In this document: one piece after another, positions 33,472 through 41,269 of the stretch | How positions within the stretch are numbered: position 1 is the stretch's first letter | Layout of the letters: every line of letters begins with the position of its first letter | Source: Burkholderia territorii | GTDB lineage: Bacteria; Pseudomonadota; Gammaproteobacteria; Burkholderiales; Burkholderiaceae | Direction of reading: 5' to 3' | Assembly: GCF_902833055.1 (NCBI RefSeq) | Contig: NZ_CADFEJ010000016.1 | Location: 62,001-126,000 of the forward strand | DNA: 64,000 bases | The notes under the pieces: generated by a model | The model's database searches: none | Seen by the model: the letters and a program-made list of their open reading frames with translations, nothing else | Told to the model about the DNA's origin: nothing | Position numbers and translations under genes: made by a program

Positions 33472-33585
33472 CTGGGACTACGACAAAGGCCGTCGAATAC
33501 GCCGTGCAGGTTTCGGCGGACGGTGACGCGCTGCGTCAAAGATCGGTGATTGGCGGCTCGAAGCCTTTTACCCTGCAACCAATGT
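33446..33585 (-). ncRNA. Candidate small RNA or attenuator leader upstream of the transglycosylase gene
   Basis: From the predicted start (about 33585) to the T-run (33446) the minus strand makes a roughly 140-nt transcript. It has several local stems: GGCT-TCG-AGCC, GACGC-AGC-GCGTC, CGCCG with CGGCG across a 9-base loop and CGAC with GTCG, then a terminator hairpin. The gene start lies a further 209 bases downstream. It could be a free-standing sRNA or a cis-acting attenuator. I do not recognise it as any riboswitch class I can recall (c-di-GMP, c-di-AMP, FMN, SAM/SAH and cobalamin were compared by eye). No credible protein frame spans it. Confidence 0.5.
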
Positions 33586-33591
33586 GAGCGG

Positions 33592-33619
33592 ATTCTAGCA
33601 GGGTTTTATAGATCGTCAA
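33592..33619 (-). promoter_or_regulatory. Strong sigma-70 promoter of the leader/sRNA
   Basis: TTGACG (33619-33614) and TAGAAT (33597-33592) on the minus strand are 16 bp apart, five of six matches each. The flank up to 33660 is notably AT-rich. The predicted first base is A near 33585. Confidence 0.75.
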
Positions 33620-33833
33620 CACTACAAAACCTTCAAATTATAACAAAAAGTAATTTTGAATCGCCCTTCAGATCGCGAGCCCCCTGCCGTAAGGGTTCCG
33701 CGCGCGGTCGACTTTTTTCTGAACCGGGCGTGCGAGCGGCCACCCGGGTAAAATCGGCGGTCGATTCGGGGTCGCAGCCGGCCGCTGCACCCGCCCATCG
33801 CTGCCCGCATTGCGGGTAGCCCGGACCTTCTTC

Positions 33834-35390
33834 ATGAAATACAAAGACTTACGCGATTTCATCCAGCGCCTCGAGGCGCTCGGCGAACTGCGACGCGTCA
33901 CGCAGCCCGTGTCGCCCGTGCTCGAAATGACCGAACTGTGCGACCGCGTGCTGCGCGCCGGCGGCCCGGCGCTGCTGTTCGACGCACCACCCGGCAACAC
34001 GTTCCCGGTGCTCGGCAACCTGTTCGGCACGCCGCGCCGCGTGGCGCTCGGCATGGGCGTCGATGCGGGCGACGACGCCGCGCTCGGCTCGCTGCGAGAC
34101 CTCGGGCGGCTGCTGTCGGCACTGAAGGAACCGGATCCGCCGAAGAGCCTGAAGGACGCCGGCAAGTTGCTGTCGCTCGCGAAGGCCGTATGGGACATGG
34201 CGCCGAAATCGGTGTCGTCGCCGCCGTGTCAGGAGATCGTCTGGGAAGGCGCCGACGTCGACCTGAACAAGCTGCCGATCCAGACCTGCTGGCCCGGCGA
34301 CGCGGGGCCGCTCGTCACGTGGGGCCTCACGGTCACGCGCGGGCCGAACAAGCCGCGCCAGAACCTCGGCATCTACCGCCAGCAGCTGATCGGCCGCAAC
34401 AAGCTGATCATGCGCTGGCTCGCGCATCGCGGCGGGGCGCTGGACTTCCGCGAATTCGCGCTGAAGAACCCCGGCAAGCCGTATCCGGTCGCGGTCGTGC
34501 TCGGCGCCGATCCGGCCACGACGCTCGGCGCGGTGACGCCGGTACCCGATTCGCTGTCCGAATATCAGTTCGCCGGCCTGCTGCGCGGCAGCCGCACCGA
34601 GCTCGCGAAGTGCCTGACACCCGGCGTCGACACGCTGCAGGTGCCGGCCCGCGCGGAGATCGTGCTCGAGGGCTTCATCCATCCGCAGGAAGGCACGCCC
34701 GCCCCTGCCCCGGCCGGCGCACCGCCACGGCCGGCCGGCAACGCGGCTGCCGCCTACGAGCACGCGCTCGAAGGCCCGTACGGCGACCACACCGGCTATT
34801 ACAACGAGCAGGAGTGGTTTCCGGTGTTCACCGTCGAGCGGATCACGATGCGCCGCGATGCGATCTATCACTCGACCTACACGGGCAAACCGCCCGACGA
34901 GCCGGCCGTGCTCGGCGTCGCGCTCAACGAGGTGTTCGTGCCGCTGCTGCAGAAGCAGTTCACCGAGATCACCGACTTCTACCTGCCGCCGGAAGGCTGC
35001 AGCTACCGGATGGCCATCGTCCAGATGAAGAAGAGCTACGCGGGCCATGCGAAGCGCGTGATGTTCGGCGTGTGGAGCTTCCTGCGGCAGTTCATGTATA
35101 CGAAGTTCATCGTGGTCGTCGACGAGGACGTGAACATCCGCGACTGGAACGAGGTGATCTGGGCGATCACGACGCGCGTCGACCCCGTGCGCGACACTGT
35201 GATGGTCGACAGCACGCCGATCGACTATCTCGATTTCGCGTCGCCCGTCGCGGGCCTGGGCTCGAAGATGGGCCTCGACGCGACCAACAAGTGGCCCGGC
35301 GAGACGAATCGCGAATGGGGTCGCCCGATCGAGATGGATGCCGCCGTGAAGGCGCGCGTCGATCGCCTCTGGCAGGAAATCGGACTGTAA
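33834..35390 (+). CDS. ubiD: 4-hydroxy-3-polyprenylbenzoate decarboxylase
   Basis: Prenylated-FMN-dependent decarboxylase of 518 residues in ubiquinone synthesis. The N-terminus MKYKDLRDFIQRLEALGELR is standard. NLGIYRQQLIGRNKLIMRWL and the ERITMRRDAIYHSTYTG region with catalytic acidic and basic residues are present, as is the late VDEDVNIRDWNEVIWA. An Ala/Pro-rich insert (PAPAPAGAPPRPAG) lies at about 290-303. Length is slightly above E. coli UbiD. The ATG at 33834 fits the family start. Its partner ubiX is not in this window. The 596-bp region upstream is shared with the divergent transglycosylase. Confidence 0.95.
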   Translation: MKYKDLRDFIQRLEALGELRRVTQPVSPVLEMTELCDRVLRAGGPALLFDAPPGNTFPVLGNLFGTPRRVALGMGVDAGDDAALGSLRDLGRLLSALKEPDPPKSLKDAGKLLSLAKAVWDMAPKSVSSPPCQEIVWEGADVDLNKLPIQTCWPGDAGPLVTWGLTVTRGPNKPRQNLGIYRQQLIGRNKLIMRWLAHRGGALDFREFALKNPGKPYPVAVVLGADPATTLGAVTPVPDSLSEYQFAGLLRGSRTELAKCLTPGVDTLQVPARAEIVLEGFIHPQEGTPAPAPAGAPPRPAGNAAAAYEHALEGPYGDHTGYYNEQEWFPVFTVERITMRRDAIYHSTYTGKPPDEPAVLGVALNEVFVPLLQKQFTEITDFYLPPEGCSYRMAIVQMKKSYAGHAKRVMFGVWSFLRQFMYTKFIVVVDEDVNIRDWNEVIWAITTRVDPVRDTVMVDSTPIDYLDFASPVAGLGSKMGLDATNKWPGETNREWGRPIEMDAAVKARVDRLWQEIGL

Positions 35391-35422
35391 GTCCACGCCT
35401 CGAACACCCGCTACGAACGACG

Positions 35423-36094
35423 ATGAGCTTTCCCCCCGCCTCGATGCTGTCCGACGGATTCTTCCTGTCGCTGTCGCTGTGTCTCGATATCGGCCTCGTC
35501 AATGTCGCGATGCTGTCGCTGACGCTGTCGCACGGCTTCCGGCCGGGCTTCTGGCTCGGCGTGGGCTCGTGCGTCGGCGATCTCGTCTACGCGGCGCTCG
35601 CGCTCGCGGGCATGGCCGTGCTGCTGCAGTTCGAGGCCGTGCGCTGGATCGTCTGGATCGGCGGCGGTGCGGTGCTGCTGTTCCTCACGTGGAAGATGGC
35701 GCGTGAAGCGCTCGCGCCGGCCAGCGGCGCCAACGACGGCGCGGCAAACGACACGCCGCAGCCGCGTGCCAGCGCGCGGCGCAGCTTCGTGCGCGGGATG
35801 CTGCTCGCGATGTCGTCGCCGAGCGCGATCCTGTGGTTCGCGGCCGTCGGCGGCGCGCTGATTGCGAAAGCCGGCGCGACCACGCCGGCGACGGCGTCGG
35901 TGTTCCTGTCCGGCTTTTTCCTCGGCGGCCTCGCGTGGACGCTCTTCATGTGCACGCTCGCGAGCCAGGGCCGCAAGCGCGCGGGCGCCGGGATGATGCG
36001 CGCGTGCCACGTCGCGTCGGCGCTGCTGTTCGCGTATTTCTCGTACAGCGTGATCGTCGGCGGCTATCGCGACCTGATCGTCCACGCGGCGTGA
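35423..36094 (+). CDS. LysE/RhtB-family amino-acid exporter
   Basis: Inner-membrane translocator of 223 residues with five to six helices. It opens with GFFLSLSLCLDIGLVNVAML (family pattern PGPxxxxV altered to DIGLVNVAM) and has the conserved FxxG-x-LLxxSSPSAILWF stretch in the second half. The loss of the usual PGP motif in helix 1 puts it in a divergent LysE subgroup. A 25-residue Ala/Asp/Arg-rich loop separates the two halves. It lies 32 bp after ubiD on the same strand and probably shares its transcript. The substrate is unknown. Confidence 0.82.
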   Translation: MSFPPASMLSDGFFLSLSLCLDIGLVNVAMLSLTLSHGFRPGFWLGVGSCVGDLVYAALALAGMAVLLQFEAVRWIVWIGGGAVLLFLTWKMAREALAPASGANDGAANDTPQPRASARRSFVRGMLLAMSSPSAILWFAAVGGALIAKAGATTPATASVFLSGFFLGGLAWTLFMCTLASQGRKRAGAGMMRACHVASALLFAYFSYSVIVGGYRDLIVHAA

Positions 36095-36129
36095 CCGCCG
36101 CACGCCGCGCCGCGACGCGCCCGAAATGA

Positions 36130-36169
36130 AAAACGGCGCAACGCCCCGCGAGGGACGTTGCGCCGTTTT
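36130..36169. terminator. Bidirectional intrinsic terminator
   Basis: Fourteen-base-pair stem AAAACGGCGCAACG and its complement with a 12-base loop, between the convergent LysE-type and small secreted-protein genes. Confidence 0.92.
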
Positions 36170-36202
36170 GCCGCGCGCGGCCGGGCCGCCGCGCGGAATG
36201 CG

Positions 36203-36496
36203 TCAACGACGCCAGCCGTGGTGCCAGCCGCCGTAGCCGTGACGCCAGTACGGACGGCCGTAATAGCCGCCGTAACCGCCGACGACCACGGCCGGCGGCG
36301 CATAGTAGGCCGGCGCCGGCGCGTAATACACGGGCGGCGGCGGTGCGTAGTACACGGGCGGCGGCGGCGCATAGACGGGATACGCGGGCGCGACCGGAAT
36401 ACCGATGCCGACCCCGATCGACACGTGAGCCTGCGCGGCGCTTGCGGCACCGAGGGCCAGCGCGGCGGCGGCGATGAACGGAATGAGCTTTTTCAC
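36203..36496 (-). CDS. Small secreted Pro/Tyr/Gly-rich protein
   Basis: Exported protein of 97 residues. The GTG at 36496 follows AGGAG at seven bases and gives a clean signal peptide (KKLIPFIAAAALALGAASAAQA, partly quoted), with cleavage after AQA. The mature part has repeats of the form YAPPPPVYYAPPPP, then VVGGYGGYYGRPYWRHGYGG and a Trp/His/Arg-rich end. Such sequences occur in small envelope proteins of Burkholderiales with no known function; the aromatic and His/Arg-rich tail could bind surfaces or metals. No enzyme motif is present. Confidence 0.78.
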   Translation of the reverse strand: MKKLIPFIAAAALALGAASAAQAHVSIGVGIGIPVAPAYPVYAPPPPVYYAPPPPVYYAPAPAYYAPPAVVVGGYGGYYGRPYWRHGYGGWHHGWRR

Positions 36497-37014
36497 TTCG
36501 ATTCTCCTGCTGGAGCGGTAATTTGTGCGCTCCTGTCGGCAACGGCGGGCATGCACGTCGCATGGATGCAATGTAGCGAAAACCCGGCGCTCGCGTATCG
36601 TGCATTTGTTGCAAATTGCAATTCCACGCGCCTGTCGCCACCGGGCGGCTGCGCCGCGCCGCCCGGCGCTCTCCCGTGCGGATGCCGCGATTCCGTCGGA
36701 CCAGCGATATCGCGACATGCCGATCGGTCAGTCTTACCGGATCCGGCAAGCGCGGCGCGCACGCTTCCGTAATGAACGATTACAAATTCGAGACAAGTCG
36801 CCGACAAATCAGGCGGGACATCGCGCTCGCAAGATTGGGGGCCGGATTGAACCGTCGTTTCTTGGGGCGAGCCGCCGCGCATATTTGCCATCGGTTGTGC
36901 CGAGAGCGGACGCCGGCGTCCCGGCCGCTCTCCGGCGCCGCCAACGCGCATCCGCGACCGCAGCATCATTCCTGCGATACTGGCGGCTGCTCCATTTTCG
37001 CTTCACGACCCGCC
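36497..37014. other. Gene-free region
   Basis: This 518-bp stretch lies between two divergent genes. It is less GC-rich than its surroundings in places (for example around 36775-36800). It has no clear promoter match, repeat or credible reading frame; the DUF2520 frame stays open upstream but has no family-like sequence before 37015. Confidence 0.6.
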
Positions 37015-37944
37015 ATGTCTCTTCCCGACGTTCCCCGCCTCGGCTTCATCGGCGCCGGCCGCCTCGCGCGCTGCCTCGCGCGGCGTTTCGCCGCGGCCGG
37101 CTTTCCGGTCGTCGCGATCGCGAGCCGCACGACGGAATCGGCCACGGGACTCGCGGCGCGCATCGACGGCTGCCGGGCGGTCGACACGCCGCAGCAGGTC
37201 GTCGACGCCGCCGACCTGCTCTTCCTGACCGTACCCGACGACCATCTCGCGTCGACCGCCGCGGCGCTGCGGTTCGACGCGGCGCGCGCGACGGGCCAGG
37301 CGATCGTTCATTGCAGCGGCGCGTCGTCCATCGAACTGCTTGACCCGGCAAAGCGCCAAGGCGTGGCCACGGGCGGCTTCCATCCGCTCTACCTGTTCGG
37401 CGGCACGGACGCCGATCTCGCCCGCATCGACGGCTGCTCGGTCACGCTCGAAGCCGATGGCGCGCTACACGCGACGCTGCTGCGACTTGCTGCCGCACTC
37501 GGGTGCCATCCGCTGTCGATTCCGGCCGGCGGCCGAATGCTGTATCACGCGGCCGCGCATTACGCGGCGAGCTTCGCGCTGTGCGGGCTGTCGGAAGCCG
37601 TCGAGCTGTGGCGCGGCCTCGGCTTCGACGAGGAAGCCGCGTTGCGCGCGCTGCTGCCGATGCTCGCCGGCACGATCGAGACCGCGCGCGACAGGGGGCT
37701 CGCGAACGCGCTGGCGGGCCCGGTCTCGCGGGGCGACACCGGCATCGTCGAGCGCCAGCTCGCGCTGCTCGAGGCGCGCGGCGGCGACCACGCAACGCTG
37801 TATGCGCTGATGACCCGCCGCGCGGTCGCGCTCGCGGCGAAGCGCACGTCGCCGCCGGCCGCGCTGCCGGCGCTTGCGCAGGCCGTCGAAACGTTCGTCG
37901 CGCGCACGACCGGGCACCCCTCCCCGCCGCGAGACGAGGCGTGA
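37015..37944 (+). CDS. Rossmann-fold DUF2520 protein
   Basis: Protein of 309 residues related to NAD(P)-dependent dehydrogenases of the ProC/ApbA type. The N-terminal Rossmann domain carries GFIGAGRLARCLARRF at about 10-25 and the segment LLFLTVPDDHL. The C-terminal DUF2520 half is helical with HYAASFALCGLSEAVELW. The family is often annotated as a predicted oxidoreductase with unknown substrate. The ATG at 37015 directly precedes the fold. It is followed after 76 bp by the yggT gene; in many proteobacteria YggT is beside ProC, a related pairing. Confidence 0.85.
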   Translation: MSLPDVPRLGFIGAGRLARCLARRFAAAGFPVVAIASRTTESATGLAARIDGCRAVDTPQQVVDAADLLFLTVPDDHLASTAAALRFDAARATGQAIVHCSGASSIELLDPAKRQGVATGGFHPLYLFGGTDADLARIDGCSVTLEADGALHATLLRLAAALGCHPLSIPAGGRMLYHAAAHYAASFALCGLSEAVELWRGLGFDEEAALRALLPMLAGTIETARDRGLANALAGPVSRGDTGIVERQLALLEARGGDHATLYALMTRRAVALAAKRTSPPAALPALAQAVETFVARTTGHPSPPRDEA

Positions 37945-38020
37945 TAAGGTGTCGGCCGATGCGCCGCCATCCGGCGTTGGCGGCCGCACGCTACTCGACT
38001 GTATAAAAAGGATGCCAACG

Positions 38021-38584
38021 ATGTTCGGCGAGATCGCCCGTTTTCTGCTCAATACCGTCTTCACGCTGTTCGGCGCCGCACTGATCCTGCGTGTCTGGAT
38101 GCAGGCCGTTCGCGTGCCGCCGTACAACCCTGTCACGCAGGCCGTTCTGCAGGCGACCAACTGGCTCGTGCTGCCGCTGCGCCGCGTAATCGCGGGCGTG
38201 CGCGGCATCGACTGGGCAAGCGTCGTCGCCGCCCTTCTCACCGCGCTCGTCTATGTGGTACTGATGGTCGTGATGGCCGGCTTCGATCCGGCCTCGGTAA
38301 TCGCGACGCTCGTCGTGGTCGCGCTGCTCACCGTCGTGAAGTGGGCGCTCAATCTCGTGATCTGGATGACGATCCTGATGGCGCTGCTGTCGTGGCTCAA
38401 TCCGCGCTCGCCGGCAATGCCGATCCTCTACCAGCTCACCGCGCCGTTCCTGAACCCGCTGCGCCGCGTGATCCCGAACCTGGGCGGCATCGACCTGTCG
38501 CCGATCCTGCTGTTCGTGATCGTGCAAGTGCTGCTGATGATCGTCACGCGCGCGGCCGTGTCGCTGACGATGTTCGGCATCTGA
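38021..38584 (+). CDS. YggT family membrane protein
   Basis: Inner-membrane protein of 187 residues made of two YGGT repeats: each has a helix followed by a NP-containing loop (PPYNPVTQAVLQATNWLVLP and SPAMPILYQLTAPFLNPLRR). The family is linked with osmotic stress and cell-division gene clusters in other bacteria, without a defined biochemical role. An AAAAAGG stretch sets the ATG at 38021; an ATG nine bases earlier is possible. It ends nine bases before the convergent DUF190 stop. Confidence 0.9.
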   Translation: MFGEIARFLLNTVFTLFGAALILRVWMQAVRVPPYNPVTQAVLQATNWLVLPLRRVIAGVRGIDWASVVAALLTALVYVVLMVVMAGFDPASVIATLVVVALLTVVKWALNLVIWMTILMALLSWLNPRSPAMPILYQLTAPFLNPLRRVIPNLGGIDLSPILLFVIVQVLLMIVTRAAVSLTMFGI

Positions 38585-38593
38585 CGTGTTGCG

Positions 38594-38944
38594 CTACGCC
38601 GCCGGCCCCTGCGCCGGCGGCGCCTCGAGCGTGTCGATCACCCCGAAGCGCGCCGGAATCATCGCGTAGCACACGCGCACCTTCTCGCGCGCCACCCGCT
38701 CGATCAGCCGTTGCGCCTCGTCCTCGGTGACGATGAACTCGACCTCGATCGTCAGCGAACCCTGCAGCTCGAAGAAGCGGTCCTCGTGCAGCACGCGATG
38801 CCGGCCGAAGCCGGCCATTGCACGAAACGCGGAACCGCCCGCGACGCCCATCCGGCTACCCTCCTCCAGCAACCATTCCCACAGCGGCTTCCAGTGCAGC
38901 CGGTGCTGCTCGTGCACGTAGAAGCGCAAGAAGACCTTGTCCAT
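38594..38944 (-). CDS. DUF190 family protein
   Basis: Small soluble protein of 116 residues with a ferredoxin-like pattern resembling PII signal proteins, starting MDKVFLRFYVHEQHRLHW. DUF190 genes are regularly found beside crcB, and here the gene lies 24 bp downstream of crcB on the same strand. A regulatory or accessory role in fluoride export is a fair inference from this repeated pairing, but no mechanism is known to me. Confidence 0.87.
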   Translation of the reverse strand: MDKVFLRFYVHEQHRLHWKPLWEWLLEEGSRMGVAGGSAFRAMAGFGRHRVLHEDRFFELQGSLTIEVEFIVTEDEAQRLIERVAREKVRVCYAMIPARFGVIDTLEAPPAQGPAA

Positions 38945-38968
38945 CGCGTCCTCCCGATGCCGGCGCGC

Positions 38969-39355
38969 TCAGGCCGTCGCGAACCACGCACGCGCGGTCC
39001 ACATGCCGAGCGCCGTCAGCGTGAACGATCCAGTCAAGTGTAGGGCAGCCACCGCGAACGCCCATCCCAATTCGCCCTGCACCGCGTGGGTCATCACTTC
39101 GACCGAATAGGTCGAGAAGGTCGTGAGGCCGCCGAGAAAGCCGGTGATCACGAACAGCCGCCATTCGGGCGGCAGACCGACACGGGTGGTGAACGCGACG
39201 GCCGCGATGCCGATCAGGTAGCCGCCGATCAGGTTCGCGGCGAGCGTGCCGAGCGGCACGGCGGGAAAGAACGCGTTGAGCGCAAGGCTCAGGAACCAGC
39301 GCAGCAATGCGCCGAGCCCGGCGCCGACGAAGATCGCGACGATCGAATAGAACAA
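38969..39355 (-). CDS. crcB: Fluoride exporter CrcB/Fluc
   Basis: Four-helix membrane protein of 128 residues forming a dual-topology fluoride channel. Family motifs are FVGAGLGALLRWFLS near the start, GTLAANLIGGYLIG in helix 2 and the pore segment GFLGGLTTFSTYSVE with the key Phe/Thr/Ser residues. The start is set at a TTG (39355), because GAGGAG lies five bases upstream and the length then equals the family norm; a farther Met would add nine residues. No crcB-motif fluoride riboswitch was found in the upstream 150 bases. It is co-oriented with DUF190. Confidence 0.93.
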   Translation of the reverse strand: MFYSIVAIFVGAGLGALLRWFLSLALNAFFPAVPLGTLAANLIGGYLIGIAAVAFTTRVGLPPEWRLFVITGFLGGLTTFSTYSVEVMTHAVQGELGWAFAVAALHLTGSFTLTALGMWTARAWFATA

Positions 39356-39500
39356 GGGAGCTCCTCGCTGACGAGGCCGCATGGCGGATGCGGTCCATGC
39401 AGAACTGTAAGCGTAATCGCGCCGCGACGGGCGTCACATTCGTAGCGTTCGTCCAGCGCGCGGCACCGGCGCCCGGTACCCGACGGCGTCGCCGTGCGTG

Positions 39501-39587
39501 GTAGCGGCGGGCGGCTACGACTACGTGACGGGCCTCGGCTCGCCAATCGCGCCGGCGCTCGTCCAGGCACTCGTCGCGCAGCCGTGA
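39501..39587 (+). pseudogene. Remnant: C-terminal end of an S53 (sedolisin) peptidase
   Basis: A short frame reading ...GGYDYVTGLGSPIAPALVQ... and ending with QP and TGA at 39585-39587 matches the C-terminal calcium-site region of S53 peptidases (usually GYDxxTGLGxP). No catalytic part precedes it: upstream the frame soon becomes unrelated Ala/Pro/Arg sequence that abuts crcB's promoter side. It looks like the last 25-30 codons of a lost gene. Confidence 0.6.
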
Positions 39588-39618
39588 GCGCGCGGCCGGA
39601 CGATTCGTCCCGCGCCGC

Positions 39619-40503
39619 TCAGCCGCCGCGCCATGCGCGGTCGAGCTCGGCGAGCGTCGTAAGTGCGCCGCCCTGCAACCCGATCACGTCCGCGCGACGC
39701 GCGTGCGCTTCGCGCGCGTTGATGCGGATCACGTCGGCACCGAGCCGTTCGCTCGACAGACGCACGGTCGGAATCGCGGTGCCCGCGCCGATCTCGACGA
39801 CGGTCACCCATCCCGCCTGCGCGATCCAGTCCTCCAGCGCGCGCGCCTGCGCCTCATAGCGCTCGCCGAGCCAGCCGTTGTCGCCGAACATCAGGATGTT
39901 CGGCCGCGCGAGGCCGCCGCAGCGCGGGCAGCGCGGCAGCTCGCCGACCAGCCGGCACGCGGCCGCGTCGACGTCGGGCACGAACGGCGCGGCGTCCCAG
40001 GTGTCGTCCGAGCACGGGCGCAGGCACTGCATCGCATGAATCGACCCGTGAATCTCGACGATGCGTGCCGGGTCGAAACCGGCCTTCTGGAACTGGCCGT
40101 CGACATTGCTCGTCAGCACGAAGCCGCCGTTCGGCATCGCGTCCATCCAGCGCCGCAGGATCGCGAAGCCCGCGTGCGGCACCGTCTGCCGGTAGAGTCC
40201 GAGACGGTGGCCGTAAAAGCCCCACGCAAGCTGCGGATGCGCGCGAAACGCCTGCGGGGAAGCGATCTCGTGGAATTCGAAACGCTCGTGGCGCAGTGCC
40301 GGATACGCGCGCCAGAAGCCGTCCGTGCCGCGAAAATCGGGCAGCCCCGAATCGACGCCGATGCCGGCGCCGGCCGTCACGAGCAACGCGTCGGCGCGCG
40401 CGAGCGCCTCGACGGCGGTCGCGACCAGATGGGCCGGCAACGATGTGGTGACGGTGCCGGAATCGGTGGAACCGGCGGAAGCGGACGAATCTGAAATCGG
40501 CAT
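39619..40503 (-). CDS. Sir2-family NAD-dependent protein deacylase
   Basis: Sirtuin of 294 residues that removes acyl groups from lysine using NAD+, giving O-acyl-ADP-ribose. The NAD-binding TAGAGIGVDSGLPDFRGTDG lies at about 43-62. The NVDGQFQKAG loop (usually NID) and the catalytic histidine in EIHGSIHAMQC are present, and four cysteines in CLRPC and CPRC form the zinc site. The C-terminal GTAIPTVRLSSE and late NAREAHA segments are also as expected. GVDSG in place of GISAESG marks a divergent bacterial subgroup. The start is the ATG at 40503. It lies 79 bp downstream of a Nudix gene on the same strand, a pairing that fits ADP-ribose handling. Confidence 0.88.
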   Translation of the reverse strand: MPISDSSASAGSTDSGTVTTSLPAHLVATAVEALARADALLVTAGAGIGVDSGLPDFRGTDGFWRAYPALRHERFEFHEIASPQAFRAHPQLAWGFYGHRLGLYRQTVPHAGFAILRRWMDAMPNGGFVLTSNVDGQFQKAGFDPARIVEIHGSIHAMQCLRPCSDDTWDAAPFVPDVDAAACRLVGELPRCPRCGGLARPNILMFGDNGWLGERYEAQARALEDWIAQAGWVTVVEIGAGTAIPTVRLSSERLGADVIRINAREAHARRADVIGLQGGALTTLAELDRAWRGG

Positions 40504-40582
40504 GATGAAGCAGCGGGAGCGTCGAATGGTGCGCGAGTGGCGTCGCGCGATCATACGCCGGTTCGGGCGCCGCGCCGCGCTA

Positions 40583-41188
40583 TCACGCAGTCGCGGTGCG
40601 CCCGGCCGCAGGTTCGCGCAGCGCGACGTACTGCAGCAGCATGATCGTCTTCGCGTCGACGATGTCGCCACGCTCGACGGCATCCAGCGCCGCGCGCAGC
40701 GGCATCTCGACGACCTCGAGATCCTCGCCCTCTTCCGCGATGCCGCCGCCGTCGCCGGTGCGCAGCGACGCATCGTATTCGCCGACGAAGAAATGCAGCT
40801 TTTCCGTCACCGAGCCCGGACTCATGAACGCCTCGAACACCTTGCGCACGCCGCGCACGCGATAGCCCGTTTCCTCCTCGGCTTCCGCGCGGATGCGTGC
40901 TTCGGGCGTCGCGTCGTCGAGCAGGCCGGCGGCGGCTTCGAGCAGCATCCCGTCGTGCCCGTTGACGAACGCCGGCATCCGGAACTGCCGCGTGAGCAGC
41001 ACGTCGCCCGTCGCCGCGTTGCGCAGCAGGATGGTCGCGCCGTTGCCGCGGTCGTACGTTTCGCGGCTCAGGCGCTGCCACGTGCCGTCGCGGCGCTGGA
41101 AATCGAACGTTACCTTCTTCAGCACATACCAGTCGTCGGACAGCACCGTCGTATCGACGATGCGGACGCGCTCCCGCGTTGCAGCCAT
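40583..41188 (-). CDS. Nudix hydrolase (GDP-mannose/ADP-ribose pyrophosphatase type)
   Basis: Nudix-fold hydrolase of 201 residues. The Nudix box runs AGLLDDATPEARIRAEAEEETG (quoted in part) with the metal-binding EEETG intact. The pattern RxEAxEETG instead of REUxEExG is the form seen in NudK, a GDP-mannose hydrolase. The N-terminal half reads RLSRETYDRGNGATILL, again as in NudK/ADP-ribose pyrophosphatases. It would split a nucleoside diphosphate linked to a sugar. The co-oriented sirtuin downstream suggests ADP-ribose or O-acetyl-ADP-ribose as a possible substrate. Confidence 0.87.
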   Translation of the reverse strand: MAATRERVRIVDTTVLSDDWYVLKKVTFDFQRRDGTWQRLSRETYDRGNGATILLRNAATGDVLLTRQFRMPAFVNGHDGMLLEAAAGLLDDATPEARIRAEAEEETGYRVRGVRKVFEAFMSPGSVTEKLHFFVGEYDASLRTGDGGGIAEEGEDLEVVEMPLRAALDAVERGDIVDAKTIMLLQYVALREPAAGRTATA

Positions 41189-41269
41189 GGTGGTCTCCCA
41201 TTCGACAAGTGAGGGCGCTCATGGTAACGTGCAGCTTCGCGCAATTTCAAGAAATTTCGTGCAAAACCG

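Noticed and set aside
36616..37014. Upstream extension of the DUF2520 frame by 133 codons
   Set aside because: It is compositionally random and Arg-rich, and the Rossmann fold begins right after the ATG at 37015.
39356..39500. Fluoride riboswitch upstream of crcB
   Set aside because: The conserved GGnGAUGG and CUGAU elements of the crcB motif were not found on the minus strand.
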